In this document: in pieces, positions 21,901-33,965 of the stretch
How the letters are laid out: every line of letters begins with the position of its first letter
How positions within the stretch are numbered: the first letter of the stretch is position 1
Source: Hymenoscyphus infarciens
Taxonomy: Eukaryota > Ascomycota > Leotiomycetes > Helotiales > Helotiaceae
Direction of reading: 5' to 3'
Length of the DNA stretch: 64,000 nucleotides
Assembly: GCA_001414345.1 (NCBI GenBank)
Contig: LLCB01000127.1
Span: 62,001-126,000, forward strand
Notes under the pieces: model-generated
Seen by the model: the letters and a program-made list of their open reading frames with translations, nothing else
Database searches by the model: none
What the model was told of the DNA's origin: nothing
Program-made: the position numbers and the translations under genes

Positions 21901-22802
21901 CAATCTACGAAAGACGACGCTCAGAAGTCGGTAATCCAACTATCAACGATGGGAGTGACGACAGCGAGGATGAAGATTTGATTGGATACGATGCAATCGA
22001 ACCTGGTCTACCTCCAGCCAGCTCTGACAGGAGAAAATGGTGGTTGGACAATGGCCAACCGGCTAGATCCAACATACAACCACCACAACAAGGTTTCGTC
22101 CCAAATCCAAATCGTCCTTCGAACCCCTACACCCCTACAGATGAGCCAGACTGGGTGAAAATTCCTCGGCAGCCAGTTCCTAAGCAAACAGTTAAAGATG
22201 TGGCACCACCCCGTCCGAATCCTCGCCAGCCAACAAACGGAACCCGAGTCCTTCCTCCTCCATTTGCGCATCCATCCTCTTCAGTCACATCTCTAACGAA
22301 GATCATGCCCAACACATCTCTCAAGAATACACCTCCACCACCACCTTCAGCTCGTCGACCATCCACCTCAACCACCTCCTCATCCTCCAAAAAGGCACCA
22401 CCGCCCGTGGCAAGAAAGCCCGTCCATCTAACTGCCCCGCCCTCCCCAAGTGTCTCCCCGCAAATCTCAAATGTAAACGCATTTGCCCCACAACCGCAAC
22501 CTCGATCAAATCTACCTCCAGCACAACCTCCCCGCTCCACAATCATTGATCACACCGGCTTTGCTCCACCACCAAGGCGTGCTACAGGTGGGATTTCAAT
22601 GCCCAGTAGAAAAGAAACCAACAATGCACCGCTACCGCCACAACCCCGACGCCCTGGAAAACTTACCAAACGATCTGGAAGTGATGAGGTAGATGAGGAA
22701 GGACCTCGTCCCAGTCTTCCGCCTAGACGACCGACTATAGATTTATTGGGGGGTGAAGGAGATGAGTTGGTTGGTGGTTGGACTGCTTTGAAACCTAATT
22801 GA
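18956..22802 (+). CDS. Synaptojanin-type inositol polyphosphate 5-phosphatase with SacI domain
   Basis: Phosphoinositide phosphatase of the yeast Inp51/52/53 type, acting on PI(4,5)P2 and monophosphoinositides at membranes in endocytosis and trafficking. Exons 18,956-19,536, 19,583-20,914 and 20,966-22,802 join in phase through two short introns (46 and 51 bp) into 1,249 residues. The N-terminal SacI domain has the complete catalytic signature RTNCLDCLDRTN with Cys497 and Arg503 (CX5R), so the Sac site looks active, unlike Inp51. The 5-phosphatase domain starts at IWCGSFNLNGR (638-648). It carries GNKGAVAIRM (763-772), WMGDFNYRI (822-830), PAWTDRIL (897-904) and SDHRPVYATF (923-932). The C-terminal 270 residues or so are Pro-rich with many PPP and RKP/RRP motifs, a likely SH3-binding tail. 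Which of the INP paralogues it matches best cannot be settled by eye. Confidence 0.95.
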
Positions 22803-23505
22803 AAGATCAAAAGTTTGCACGGAAAAGAAAATTCGCTGTGGATAAGGGGGTAGGGAAAAGTGTTCTTTTTGGAGAGATGATGATTTGCATTGCTTTGTTG
22901 ATGGATTGTGGGATCATGGCATGGATATGAAAAGGGACTTTTTGAGGAAACGGTAGACAAATTAGGCTGTGGGGGAAAGCCTTTTAATGATTGATGACAG
23001 TTTTTAGATATAGATATGATTGCTACTTGCCAAAGAATACGCAGATCTCTGAAAATGAAGCAGACACGTGGTGTGAAATCCCGTGGGCCTGGCTGGGTAT
23101 ATAAGACACGCAACAGACGCAAGAAATCTTACCAGAGCACCTAGAACAGGCGCTGTGAAGGTCATACGTTAAGCCACCCCCTCCCTCTCCCCCTCCCCAC
23201 ACCTCTTGGGAGATAAAACACATCCACTTCCGCCTCTTGTAAGCCACGACCAGATTTTTCCGTCCTTGGAACACCATAAGATCTGTAAAGAATACTGTCC
23301 CGAATTTCGAGGGTAACCTTTGTTTTCGACGCTGACTATTCACTCGGTATTTATTTTGTATTCGGTAATCTCTATTCTCTCGCTAGGAAAAACACACATG
23401 GTACTTTTCTGCGGGGGAAAAGGTATATGTAGAGGGGCCTTTTTTTGGGAGGGTCTCGTTCTCGTTGTTGTCTGTGTATTTCCTTTCGTATCTCTTTCCC
23501 TGCTT

Positions 23506-23571
23506 AGGCTTGGACTTGGACTTGGACTTGGACTTGGACTTGGACTTGGACTTGGACTTGGGCTTGGGTTT
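23506..23571. repeat. Hexanucleotide microsatellite (GGACTT)n
   Basis: About ten head-to-tail copies of CTTGGA are present, the outer ones with CTTGGG variants. Because the unit is six bases, it reads through without stops in several frames: Leu-Gly and Leu-Asp on the plus strand and Lys-Ser on the minus strand. This creates spurious open frames on both strands. Confidence 0.9.
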
Positions 23572-24185
23572 TGAAGTGGACTTGGGTTTTGAAGCGAACT
23601 TCTTCTTCTTCTTCTTGGTCTTTACATGTGAGACGTGTGTTAAGTTTGTAGGGAAGAAGGAAAGGAAAGTCTCTCTAGAAAGGGATACGTTTACGATGCT
23701 TTTCAAATATTGAAATAATAAAACATGTAGTTTTAAATGATTGATTCTTATCTGTCTAGGTATGTATTCACATAAAACTCTTTCATCTTTTGAACGTCTT
23801 GGGGGTTTCTTTGCTTGGTTTAAGCCTCTCCGCTTGATGAATTTCTGAGACGACGTCTTTTTCGTTATGTGTTGTCTGAAGTACGTACGTACTGAGAAGA
23901 GGTGTGCTATGCTATAGAAGTTTTTGAAGTACTTTCTTTTCGGTGGTTAATTTGTATTTAAAACTTGAAAGGGTTTTGGGATCTATGTCGCACCAGCACA
24001 TCTCCATGCTAGTTTGGGAAACCTGATCTTGCTTTTAGTAAGCTGAGAGTTGGAGTCGGAAACGGAACGAAAAATAAGGTCTGATTTAAATCCTGGTACA
24101 GAATAATCTACTGCCGCTGGAGAGTTGAAGAGTTTGGATTTTAGAGGTTGACGACTTGGTCAATATGGATGTTCTAGTATAATAG

Positions 24186-24214
24186 TTCTCATTCTCATTC
24201 TCATTCTCAAAAAT
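24186..24214. repeat. TTCTCA microsatellite
   Basis: Nearly five perfect direct copies of TTCTCA in a non-coding stretch. Confidence 0.85.
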
Positions 24215-25344
24215 TTAAATACTAAGTAACTTATCAGGACTTGTTCGATGCTGGGGTTAGAGCGTACTTGGAAGGGGTACCTATCATTGGAGATGCTGAG
24301 AACGCTAAATGTAAGATTTGGGATAATAACGTGTACTTTCTAAAATAGCTTGGAAGAAACAGGAAATTAACTGCTTGATTCTTCCAAGTGTTCTCGTATA
24401 ATATAAAGCTTTTTTTAGAATGTGGGAGGGGTGGTACGTAGAGCAATACCTGGGATTCTTACAGGAGTGACATTAGTTGGAAAGATGAAGAGAGGGAAAT
24501 ATCTAAGGCGGAAATCAATAGAAGGCTAAGCTGCCGAGAAGAAGAGAATAGGATAATAAGAGCTCACTCGTGAGTAACTCAGGGCTTACGCACGATTCAC
24601 TCACTGTGATTAAATCCAAAAATAGATTTGGGCTTCAGAGCTGCACTATGGAACTAAACACGTCAATTTTGGTCAGATCTTATGCTATGGAGTCTCGTGT
24701 TCAATCTTCCTCGAAAAAAGAATACCATGTCACGCAAAATAAAGATAAAATGGTACATCCTGCATATTCCAGTTTAGAGTTGTACCATCTGAACAAGCCG
24801 AATTTATGCTTTTTGTTACTGTCGAATTGACTTTTGCTGTCTTAGCCTGCCTAGTTATTCGGAAATTCAAGAGCTGTTAGTAAGTTTACACAAGCAGTAC
24901 AACTTTGCTTTGTAGTAGCAAATTGAAGTTACTTACTCTATTAATTTAAAATCTTCCAAATAGCTGGAAGAAGAAAAGTCAATATGGGACGATAAGAATT
25001 TCTTCTATATTATTGTGACTTTAAATTTGATAAATCTCTAACTACTTATAATGGCGACAAGATAACTTCATCTCTGATTATAAAATAAACAAAAATCTTA
25101 GTATAAAATAGACGTGAGACGTTTTTCTATATGTTGAAATATATTCGTTGGACCGATCCACCGGAATTATGTGTGGCGGTGCATACGTCATATGCGCCAC
25201 CGTCCCAAACTGCTCGCAACAGTGGAATCCAAGGCCTTTCACCACACAAACATCAAGATAAAACCTTAAGAGCCTACACCTTCATTCTCTGATACTTGAG
25301 CCTTTTCTGAACGTAAAGTAAACAAGTAAAGGAACATCTCAATC

Positions 25345-26195
25345 ATGGCCGGAACAGATTATTGTAAGTCAATCAACCCCGCCTTGCCTATCCTACCTGG
25401 AAACTGACCACATATACAGATGTTATCCTCGGAATAGCACCAAGTGCGACACCACAGCAGGTCAGAGCTGCGTATAAGAAGTAAGTTTTGTGGCCCGCAT
25501 TTTATTCCCGCAATAGAACCTTCTACGAATCAAGTCAAGCTGTTTTCAACAAACTAACAAAAACCCCCAGAGCAGCTTTGAAAACCCACCCCGATCGTGT
25601 CCCAGAAGGCTCCCCCGAACGAACTGAGCGAACCCGAAAATTCCAAATCATAAACGACGCCTACTACACCCTCTCCGACCCAACTCGACGCAACGAATAC
25701 GACTCGGCGCGACGAGCCCACGGCTTCGGATTCGGATCTGGAGCTTCGACTGCCTCAACAGCCTTCGATTCCGAAGAAGACATTCCCATCCCTGACCCCG
25801 AACCCTCCGTCCCAGGCGGCTTCCCTTGGTCCTCCTTCGGCTTCTCCTCAAAAGCCAAATCGGCAGACGAAGAGGAGAAGTTTGAGCGCGAACAATTCGG
25901 GGATGTATTTGAGGAGATGTTACGAGAAGAGGGGATGGCTGAGAATGGAGGAAAGCCTACGGGGTTATTCTGGAGTGTGGTTGGGGGGTTGAGTGGTGGT
26001 GCGATGGGATTTATTGTTGCGAATTTTCCGGGGATGCTTGCAGGTGCGGTGGCGGGCAATCGGTTGGGGAGTGTGAGGGATGCGAAAGGGAAGAGTGTTT
26101 ATGCTGTTTTTCAGGAGTTGCCGCAGGCGGATAAGGCGAGGCTGTTGAGTCAACTTGCGCAGAAGGTCTTCAGTCATGCTGTTGGGAGTGGATAG
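25345..26195 (+). CDS. J-domain (DnaJ-type) co-chaperone with C-terminal hydrophobic segment
   Basis: Hsp40-family protein that would stimulate an Hsp70 ATPase. Three exons, 25,345-25,363 (a 19-nt first exon), 25,420-25,480 and 25,571-26,195, join in phase into 234 residues; the donors are GTAAGT and the acceptors ACAG and CCAG. The J domain fills residues about 5-75. It begins DYYVILGI, has the obligatory HPD at 33-35 between helices II and III, and ends with the usual YDSARR. An acidic, Ser-rich linker follows, then a Gly/Ala-rich hydrophobic stretch at about 159-193 (SVVGGLSGGAMGFIV onwards) resembling a glycine-zipper membrane segment. There is no Gly/Phe region with zinc fingers, so this is a type III J-protein. 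A membrane location is inferred from the hydrophobic stretch. I do not recognise a specific yeast counterpart. Confidence 0.88.
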
Positions 26196-28218
26196 AGGGA
26201 AGGTGCGAGGGTTAGAAATTGGGTGGTATATTGGGATGGCGTTTTCGGTTTTCGTTTTGGGTTGGGGTTGCGGTACGATATGACCGGAAAGCGGGAAACA
26301 GATATTTTCAAGTATGTAGTTAGATATCCAAGAAATCAAATTTGCAAAAGAAGGCTGGCGTTGGAATATGGCTGGAAAACTCCAATTGTAAAATTGGTTA
26401 GTTACGACCCCCCTCTCGGTGGCCTGCTCGTTCTCTCGTTCTCCCCCCACCAAATATCAATGTACTAACAGGATAAAAAAACCAATTGCTCTTAGGGCTT
26501 TGTCCCGGTCTGGATCCAATTCTTGGTCTTCTGAGAGCAGAGTGAGTGCTCAACTGTTCAACCAAACGCAACCTGCTCACCCCGCGGTTCGTTTTCAATG
26601 GCAAGAAAGTGTATATATGGGGATGGGGAGGAGGGGTGTTTACTTCTGAGGGGGTGCCTTCCCTTTTTGAACCTTCGTCGTCTTGGCATGACGAGGTCAG
26701 GATCGAAGTGGGAGTGCGACTCTGCGAGCGTGAACTCGACCTCGAGACACACGGAAATCTGGCTGTAAAGTTTATTGCTGTGTCAATCAAAAACGAGAAC
26801 GAAACAGACCACGAAACGCAATGTAGTACAGCTGCACTTTGGGTGCAATTGTATGACAATGCGCAAATCAACCTAAGGTTCAAGGTTGATTTTGAGAATC
26901 AAAGTCAAGAACTGCGTTCCTTCTCGTCTTTGAACTGAACACCCGTTCGCTATTTCTGCGTCCTCCTTCCTCCCTAGCCTTGGAAGACGACTTTAAGCGA
27001 GCGATTCCCTCTCCATCAATTACGCCAGACTACCTACAATGGTATTAGTCTCTCCTCAGCCATCCTCCCTCCCTAGCCTTGGAAGATGCAGAGACCAACG
27101 CACATCTTACGAACGTTGTTGTAATATTTTGACTGTAATTCAGTATTCGAAGCTATCTATTCTTTCGCTAGCAAATTGCAAACAGTGCTTTTCTACGGAT
27201 GAAACTGCACCGCCACATTCCAATTAATGTGAAGCCATATATTTCAAGAACACCCAATTCCATGGTGATATTTCTTAGTAGCCGAAAAGGCTAGGTTTTA
27301 TTCATACGAATAAGACTTCTAATAAGCCTTTCTCGGTCCAAAAAAAAGATTGTTACTACTTTCTGGTTTTGTATTGTCTACTGGCAGCCTCCGGTTAACT
27401 ACGGCTATATACCCCAATGGCCCCTGTGATCCAAAGACTCCTAAGGAAGTCCGCTTCAAATCCCATGGTTGTTGAAGCGTAAGCGCAATGAAATTAATCT
27501 ACTTCCGCCAACCCAATTTCACTTTGATATTCAAGAGTGTCTTGGGATCTCTATGCAGCACGTCCCCGAACTATTTTAGGAAATTTAAGATTTTTCCTTT
27601 CGAACTTCAGAGCCTTCGTCGGAAACAAAGCAAGTTCTAATACAATTTCTACTACCGAATAACCTGCGACCGCTAGATATTACAAGAAGTCGGATTTAAA
27701 TGCTAGTTGCTCAGTAATGGATGGGTTTAATGCACGTATATCCTTTCTTCTCTTGGAGGGATTAATTGGGTAGCTCTAATTTTGTTGTTCTTTACTTAGA
27801 TGGGCTGGGAATCTGTGTGTTTGGGACTTGAAAGGTGAACGTGGACACGTTACTCATTTTTAGCGCTTTTACGGGTTTCTTCTCCGCACCGTTTCTTGAA
27901 AAGCGAAGTTTTTTTCTTCTGAGTCCGAGTGCAAGCATAGTTTGTGCTGTTTGGCAGGAATTCGACTTGGGCGTGACTGTCTCTTTACCAACTTCAGCAG
28001 GCGAGAGCAACATTCAATTTATCAGGTGCCAAAAGGAAAGATGTCAAAATTGAGTGATAAAGTTCATTATTCGTTGCGCAACATCCAAACCATATTAATT
28101 TCCGCATCTCTCTATGGTATCAAAAGAAAAGTAGCACCGCAGCTCGCTTGCCATTCATCCCCCAAAACTGTACTCCAAAAGAACTCTTCCGGAACCCAAA
28201 CTCCATATCTCCACCCCC
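26196..28218. other. Gene-empty stretch between J-domain gene and transporter
   Basis: No supported gene. Open frames of up to 161 codons overlap on both strands at 26,398-26,938 without domain features or splice logic. A 21-bp segment, TCCTCCCTAGCCTTGGAAGA with near-identical flanks, occurs at about 26,967-26,990 and again at about 27,066-27,087. Confidence 0.5.
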
Positions 28219-30481
28219 TCAAACCCTCGCCGACTGGTCAGCCTTATTTTCCTTGGTGAAACTATCCTGATGATGCTCAATTTTATCCAACCGATACAAA
28301 TCCTCGGGCTCCACATCTTGCCTAAAAATATATCGTCTAAAGAAATAGAAGAACTGTCTCCCTCCGTACGCCGCGTGATCCCTTGTTCTAACACTAAATA
28401 CCTGATCTAATTCCTCCAACGTTCTACCTTTCGTCTCGGGCACAAAGAAAAGTACTCCCACAAAGCCTACAATATTCCAAGCCGCATACCAAGAGAAGGC
28501 GCCTTGAGGCTTGAAAGCTTTGAGGAGGGAGGGCCAAGTGACGGAGAGAACGAAATTGAAGAACCAGGTTGTTGCTGTGGCAAAGGACATTCCCAATGGA
28601 CGGATGTAGAGGGGATAGGCTTCAGCCGAGTAAGTAAAGGGCACAGGTCCTTCACCGGGGGAGTAGACAATTCCGAAGAGGTAGATTCCGAGAGCTATAC
28701 AAGCGATGTGAGCGGTTGAGGAAGATGGAATCCAGAATGAAAAGCCGACAAAGAAAAGGCAAAGAGACATGAGGGGGAAGGTGGTTAGGAGGAGGTTTCG
28801 ACGACCAAAATTGTCTATTGTGTAGACTGCTGGAATGGCGAAGAGGAAACTGGGAATTCATTAGCTTGAATTTTGAAGAGTGAGGACATGAAGAAGGGGG
28901 CGTACTTGATGATTCCAAATCCGAGCGACGCAGCAAGAGCTGAAATTTCAGACAGGTCTGCTTGGAGGAAGATTTCAGAAGAGTAGTATGCAATCACGTT
29001 TACACCACAGAACTAAAAAGATATTAGCCGATATCCTTTTTAAAAGTGAAGGAAGTCGAGAGAGGACTTACCTGTTGCATAAACATAACAATCTCAGAAG
29101 CTTGCATAGCCCGACGATTTCTCGGAACAGTGAAGACTTCCTTAACCTTACTACGTCCAAGTTTCATAGTCTCTTTCTCAGCTTCGAGAAGAGTATGCAT
29201 GTAGAAAATGTCGCGAGCGGCTTGAACTTTATTATAGCGAAGTCGACACATTGATTGAAACGCCTTTGCATGACGGTTTTTGCTCATGTACCAACGTGGA
29301 GACTCTGGGCACATGAAGACGAAACAGCAGACGATGACAGCTGGGAACATTGCGGAGCCTGATTGGGAGTCAGTACAATTATTCTCGCTTAAAGAGAGAA
29401 AAAAAAGACGGGGGGGTGTATACCCATCATCAATCGCCAGTTCAAACCAGTGATTCCTGGTGGATCTGGGACGTGGTAAAATGCTAGATCAGCGGCATAA
29501 CCGAGCATGATTCCGAAAGCTTTTTTAAGTATTAGCGACCGGTATAATCCGCAAAGTGGGTTCAACCTACCAGTCCACATCTGCCATTGCATAACTAAGG
29601 CACCACGGATAACGGGCGGAGCGCATTCAGCAGCGTAGATTCTAGAACTCTCGGTTAGCCAAGCTCAACAAAGTAACATAGGAAGTAAAACTTACGGAAC
29701 AGTAGCAGATTTCGGACCAATTCCAAAACCAAGAGCAAATCGAGCAATAAACATATGCCACCAAGTATTCGTAAAAGCCTGCCAGAAACAAGCCAAAGCC
29801 GAAATTACGCAGGTGAGGAAAACCGTTCCACGACGACCAAACCAATTGTTGAAGGGAACAGTCAACCAACAACCGATAAAAGCACAACAGAGATACGGAG
29901 CGGAGTTCGTAAGACCATGGAGCCAGGAGTTTCTCATGCTCTCTTTGGAGTTGATGCCGAATTGTGGTGCGTAGAATATTTGTGCGCCATTGACGACAGT
30001 TTCATCTATTCCCCCAAAATATTAGCGAGCTCCCAAATCAACAACGTAAAGATGACACGAAAGACTTACCCATTCCCTGAACTGCCGCACAAGTAGAGCA
30101 GAGAACCACAATCAAATAAAGCAACTTAGGTTGACTCCACTTATATTCAATCTCCCTACTCAACGTGGCTCTCTCCTCCTCGGTTAAACCAGCACACTCG
30201 GAATGTCGATTTGGATCTTGAGCAATCATGGCACCAAGTCTAAAAGCACGGATATCCTCTTCCTCGCCGATAGAGTTATCTCGACAGTAAGTTTCGCCTT
30301 TTGCACTCAACTCGTCGTGAGAGAAGCCTGCGAGAGGATTATTGAGTTTGGCATTGAGTTTTTGACGGAGATCGTTTTCGTCGGTGACGGTTACTCCATC
30401 GGAGTGGGAGTCCTGACTAACGGAGGGTTTTTCGATGTTTTCATGTCGGGAGACGGTTGGTTGATCGTTGGTTAATGCCAT
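28219..30481 (-). CDS. MFS sugar/polyol (inositol-type) transporter
   Basis: Plasma-membrane proton-coupled symporter of the major facilitator superfamily, sugar transporter family. Seven exons on the minus strand, 30,070-30,481, 29,696-30,005, 29,571-29,641, 29,424-29,519, 29,072-29,358, 28,906-29,012 and 28,219-28,849, join in phase into 637 residues. All six introns are GT-AG and 52-64 bp long, except for a 65-bp one and a 59-bp one of similar kind. The hydrophilic N-terminus of about 120 residues precedes the first membrane segment (LLYLIVVLCSTCAAVQGMD, the membrane entry reading through exon junction 1). Family motifs are present: FNNWFGRRGT after helix 2, PESPRWYM after helix 6, GRRNLLL, and PETKGRTLEELDQVF after the last helix. 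A D-E-T-x-x-N-G-A motif near helix 1 resembles fungal polyol/inositol-type carriers. The exact substrate is not readable. The start at 30,481 has the better context (ACCATGG); an upstream ATG would add fifteen residues. Confidence 0.93.
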
Positions 30482-32597
30482 GGTGGTTGTCTGTGTGTAT
30501 GTACCATGCAAGTACGAGTTTGACAATGGATTATAAGAGTGTTGATCAAATAGAGGGAAGCGGAAGCATAAATAATAGAATGAGGAGTGCTAATGAGTTA
30601 CGTATGAGGGAAGCTAGGACCTACACTGACGTAAGGGTGTCGAATTGAACAAAGAAAAAAGCTTGAGAACGTGGGCGGAGTTTCACTACAAAAGAGGTGG
30701 AAGCGACCTCTTATGTGACGGGACGGGATACTCTTACGAAGACTCCACTCAAGTCGATCGACGTAGTAAAACCTAAACAAGAATCAAGAGTGAAATCTTA
30801 TTGGCTACCACATGCGAGTTGCCTACAAAAAACTGGGAAAAGTCTGGGGAATGGCGATGCCATGAGGCATACTTTCCAAGAACCCTGACACCCAGTGGCT
30901 ATTTTACCCAGCAAATATATATGCCAAACACTAGTTGCAGGTACTTGGGAGTAGCTTTACTCCCATGGTTTCTCGCTTCGGGATTGAATTTAAAGCTATC
31001 GCGAACCTCAAGCCCCAACCATATTCTGTTCCCCAATACCCAGTTAAACTCAACTCCAAAAAGCACTGCAAATAAGATACAAAACAAAAAATCAGAAAGA
31101 ACCCTCCATAAACCCTTAATAAATCCCAAACCCTACGTCACACCAACCCCCCCCCCCCCTATCACGCAGTGCAACCCCTCGCAAACCACCACCGGCCATC
31201 ACCAAAAACAGAAAAAAATCAACGCTTCGCAAAGAACTACCAACCAAAATTCAAGATTGAAGAAGTACAAGATGTTGGATTCCCTTGGTGTTCTTGGCCC
31301 CAACTGTGCCGCCGCACTCGTTTTCTTGGTGTCACCCCAACTACAACGCTCATTTGTGTATGTTTGCGGGGTGATCGACGTAAGATGCGTGATATGTAAT
31401 TTGTGACGTCGATGGCTCTTGGAAAGAAATGAATCCCAACACGGTGAACAGGGGTTTGTCTGGGCATAGCTGACTGTTGTGAGGACTTGGGAGAGTGCGT
31501 GCTTGTATCAGTGAGGTGAAGTGCTCGTGGACAAATTGTAGAGAAGTCGCTTATAATCCTTCCTACACCTGAAAAAGATATTATACGATTTTTTGGAATA
31601 ATTAAATGGAATGATTATATCTACAAGAAGACTACAAGCAAGATTGTTTAATTTACTCGAGTTCCCTAAACCTTCTGAAATAATATCTTTTGATATATTA
31701 TTCAGGTGTACGAGGAGAGGAACGTTGGCAAAGGCTCTTACTCGAGAACAAAGCATCAGAAAGATTTTACAAGATATTGAATTGAAACTATCTAAACAAT
31801 ACCGCTTGATGCCATCCTACCGCACTGGCGCTATAAGGAACATGTTCTAAGAGAATATTAGCAAGTGTTCAAATACATGAAATGTTCTCGAACAAGTGTT
31901 GAGTAATAGCAATCAGGAAAAAATTAGAGTTGTATTTTTTGGTCTTCAAGGAGTAGATCTCCATTAAGGGTTAAAAAGCTTTGATTGTTCATCATATGCT
32001 GAGGGGGCAAGAATGTGAAGAAGAGTAAGAAGAATTGACTGACCTTTGATTTGCTGGTAGTAGCAGTGAAACAAGTTCTCATTCCTACAAATAGGGGAGG
32101 AAACACATATCCTGGGCCATAGGACCGCCACCACAATCAATCATGGGCTCATCTCAAATCATAAGTCTCCTGCGAGGCCACTGAGGAGGCTAGAGAGAAT
32201 GTAACCTCACTGAAGTGATGTATCAACCACAATTGCCTTCGAATTCCCGTGGAAGCGTAACACTCAAGAGAGTAGAGGAACCAGTACCAGAAAAACCGTA
32301 AAGTAAAGCTGGATGGCGACAGAAGTATTGACTGAGCGAGCGGTCACCCAAGGTGAAATTAGAACAAGACGCTCATATTTCGAGGCTCCAGCAAGCGGTA
32401 AATATATGCACACAGACTAGTTGACACGCCATAGAAGAAGGATCTTCGTGGCAACTTAAGAGTGTGCAATTCCAGCAAAGAGCAAATCAAGGATGCTAAA
32501 AGAGGGAAAGAGGGGCGAGGGTATTTTCGCGGCGCAAGCTGAGTGAGAAATTGCATTGCACACTGTTGTATCGTGTGAATCGACTGATGTCCTCATC
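30482..32597. other. Gene-empty stretch between transporter and RING-CH gene
   Basis: No supported gene. A C13 homopolymer lies at about 31,147-31,160. At 31,565-31,720 short inverted matches (CACCTGAAAAAGATATTATA against TGATATATTATTCAGGTG) could form a hairpin around a 79-codon plus-strand frame (31,611-31,850) that I do not consider a gene. Confidence 0.5.
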
Positions 32598-33514
32598 TTA
32601 ATCTTGTTTGTCGTCATTCTCGTTATATTCAAGAATATAATCACCAACCGCGTCGAAAGCTCTTTTGCACCAAGCTCTGACCAACTTGAATAAAGCCTGA
32701 TTATCGTCGTTAGCAAATGCATCAATGGTACAGCTAATTCTCGACCTCGACCTACAATCAAGAAAGCGATGAACCCAACAACTATAACGAAGACCATGGT
32801 GCCGGAATTTCTCTCTCGGCGATTTCGGCCGCCAGCGAGGCCTCCGGCACGTAGATTCCACCAGGTAAAGGGACTGGCGGAAAGAATTGTTTGAATGAAT
32901 CCAAGGACCCCTAGAGAAGAAACCCCTTTGAAAAAATGCAATATCCACCACTGGTGATGTAGCAGCGGAATTCCAGTTGATTCCTCTGCTTTCTGTAAAT
33001 AGTCATAACCCTTCTTCACGTTGGAAGCCTCCCCGGGTTCGAACCAGAAATTGAGTATTGGGTCTGCAGCCCAGCCCATTGCAAAGACTATGCCAATCAT
33101 AGCAATGATAGTGGCCGTAAGTTGGATCGCCCAGCTATGGAAGAACTGACCCCTGGTCAAACGCCCAAATTGATATTTGTAACCGCAGGAAACGCAATTG
33201 TAAAAGATTGTCCCGCTTCCATCCTGGGAATATCTCCACGAGCGCAGACACTCTGCATGCACATACATGTTTGATCCTTTGCATCTACATGGCCGGATGA
33301 GGGGACCCTTATACTCCAGTCCGGTATACTCGACTATGGGTGTTGGCATGAGCCGGGCGAAGAGACCTTCTGCACTCGCCACGAAAGTGCCTGTAACTTC
33401 TTCTCGGCATATTCTACACTGTCGAACCCCAGTTGGATTTTGTGCGTGATCATCTAGGACCTGGGGAAGTTGTTGTACGTCTCCATCGGGAGGTTGTTGC
33501 TGTCCGTCGGCCAT
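32598..33514 (-). CDS. RING-CH (MARCH-type) membrane E3 ubiquitin ligase
   Basis: Probable membrane-bound ubiquitin ligase. Two exons, 32,756-33,514 and 32,598-32,696, flank a 59-bp intron (GTAGGT, GCTAACG branch site, ATCAG) and give 285 residues. Reading through the intron gives a longer but unconserved tail; the spliced tail (FKLVRAWCKRAFDAVGDYIL) looks like real protein. The RING-CH zinc ligands are complete in C4HC3 order: Cys33, Cys36, Cys76, Cys78, His86, Cys89, Cys107, Cys110, with the diagnostic CRCKGSNMYVHAEC spacing. The Cys36-Cys76 loop is long (39 residues). Hydrophobic segments follow at about 129-150, about 205-225 and about 243-253, so the protein is multi-pass, like yeast Ssm4/Doa10 and MARCH proteins but much shorter than Doa10. 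The first ATG in frame is at 33,514. It is divergent from PRE8, with 451 bp between the starts. Confidence 0.9.
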
Positions 33515-33965
33515 ATTTGATATCCCAGAAGTCGAAGTTCGCTGTTGGAGAAAACTTTGTGGGCTGGGCAATTGAGGCTATCGCCATATGCTATTATGCG
33601 ATTAGCTTTCAAATCATTAGCCTGATAGAAATAGAGGATCAAAGGGAAGGATAATGAGTGCCGCAAACAGCTCATCCATTGAAGAAAGGTGGCTTTAAAA
33701 AAGTCCAGAAAGAAAAGGAAGTGGCGGACTCGAGAGCTTGATTTTGGCGCTAATGGGTTTCGGGCTAGATTCTGGCGGCCTTCTTGACGCCTTGGATGTC
33801 AGGTGTCAAACAGGCACCGCTGGACGCGAATAGCTTGACCTTCCAAACCATCGTCAACAGCTCAAGACCTCCCCATCCCGCGAACTCCAAACTTCCATCA
33901 CCCTCTTTTCAGACCCTCCTACCATCTGCGCACCCTCCGAAAGAAATCCACGATAACCAAGCAAC
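33515..33965. promoter_or_regulatory. Shared divergent promoter region of RING-CH ligase and PRE8
   Basis: The two genes start back to back, 451 bp apart, with no gene between them, so both promoters must lie here. I could not recognise a specific binding site. The link between a proteasome subunit and a ubiquitin ligase is functionally suggestive only. Confidence 0.5.

Larger units (their letters stand above)
22803..25344. other. Gene-empty stretch between phosphatase and J-domain gene
   Basis: No convincing gene. It contains a hexanucleotide repeat (annotated separately), a TTCTCA microsatellite at about 24,186-24,214 and a moderately AT-rich patch at about 24,840-25,140. The 107-codon minus-strand frame across the hexanucleotide repeat (23,383-23,706) is mostly Lys-Ser dipeptides and is explained by the repeat. 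The last 100 bp form the leader of the J-domain gene. Confidence 0.5.

Noticed and set aside
26398..26938. Overlapping 130-161 codon frames on both strands as a gene
   Set aside because: No domain, no splice consistency and frames on both strands; typical chance frames in GC-balanced DNA.
31147..31160. Poly-C tract as a MITE end
   Set aside because: No inverted partner and no tip motif nearby.
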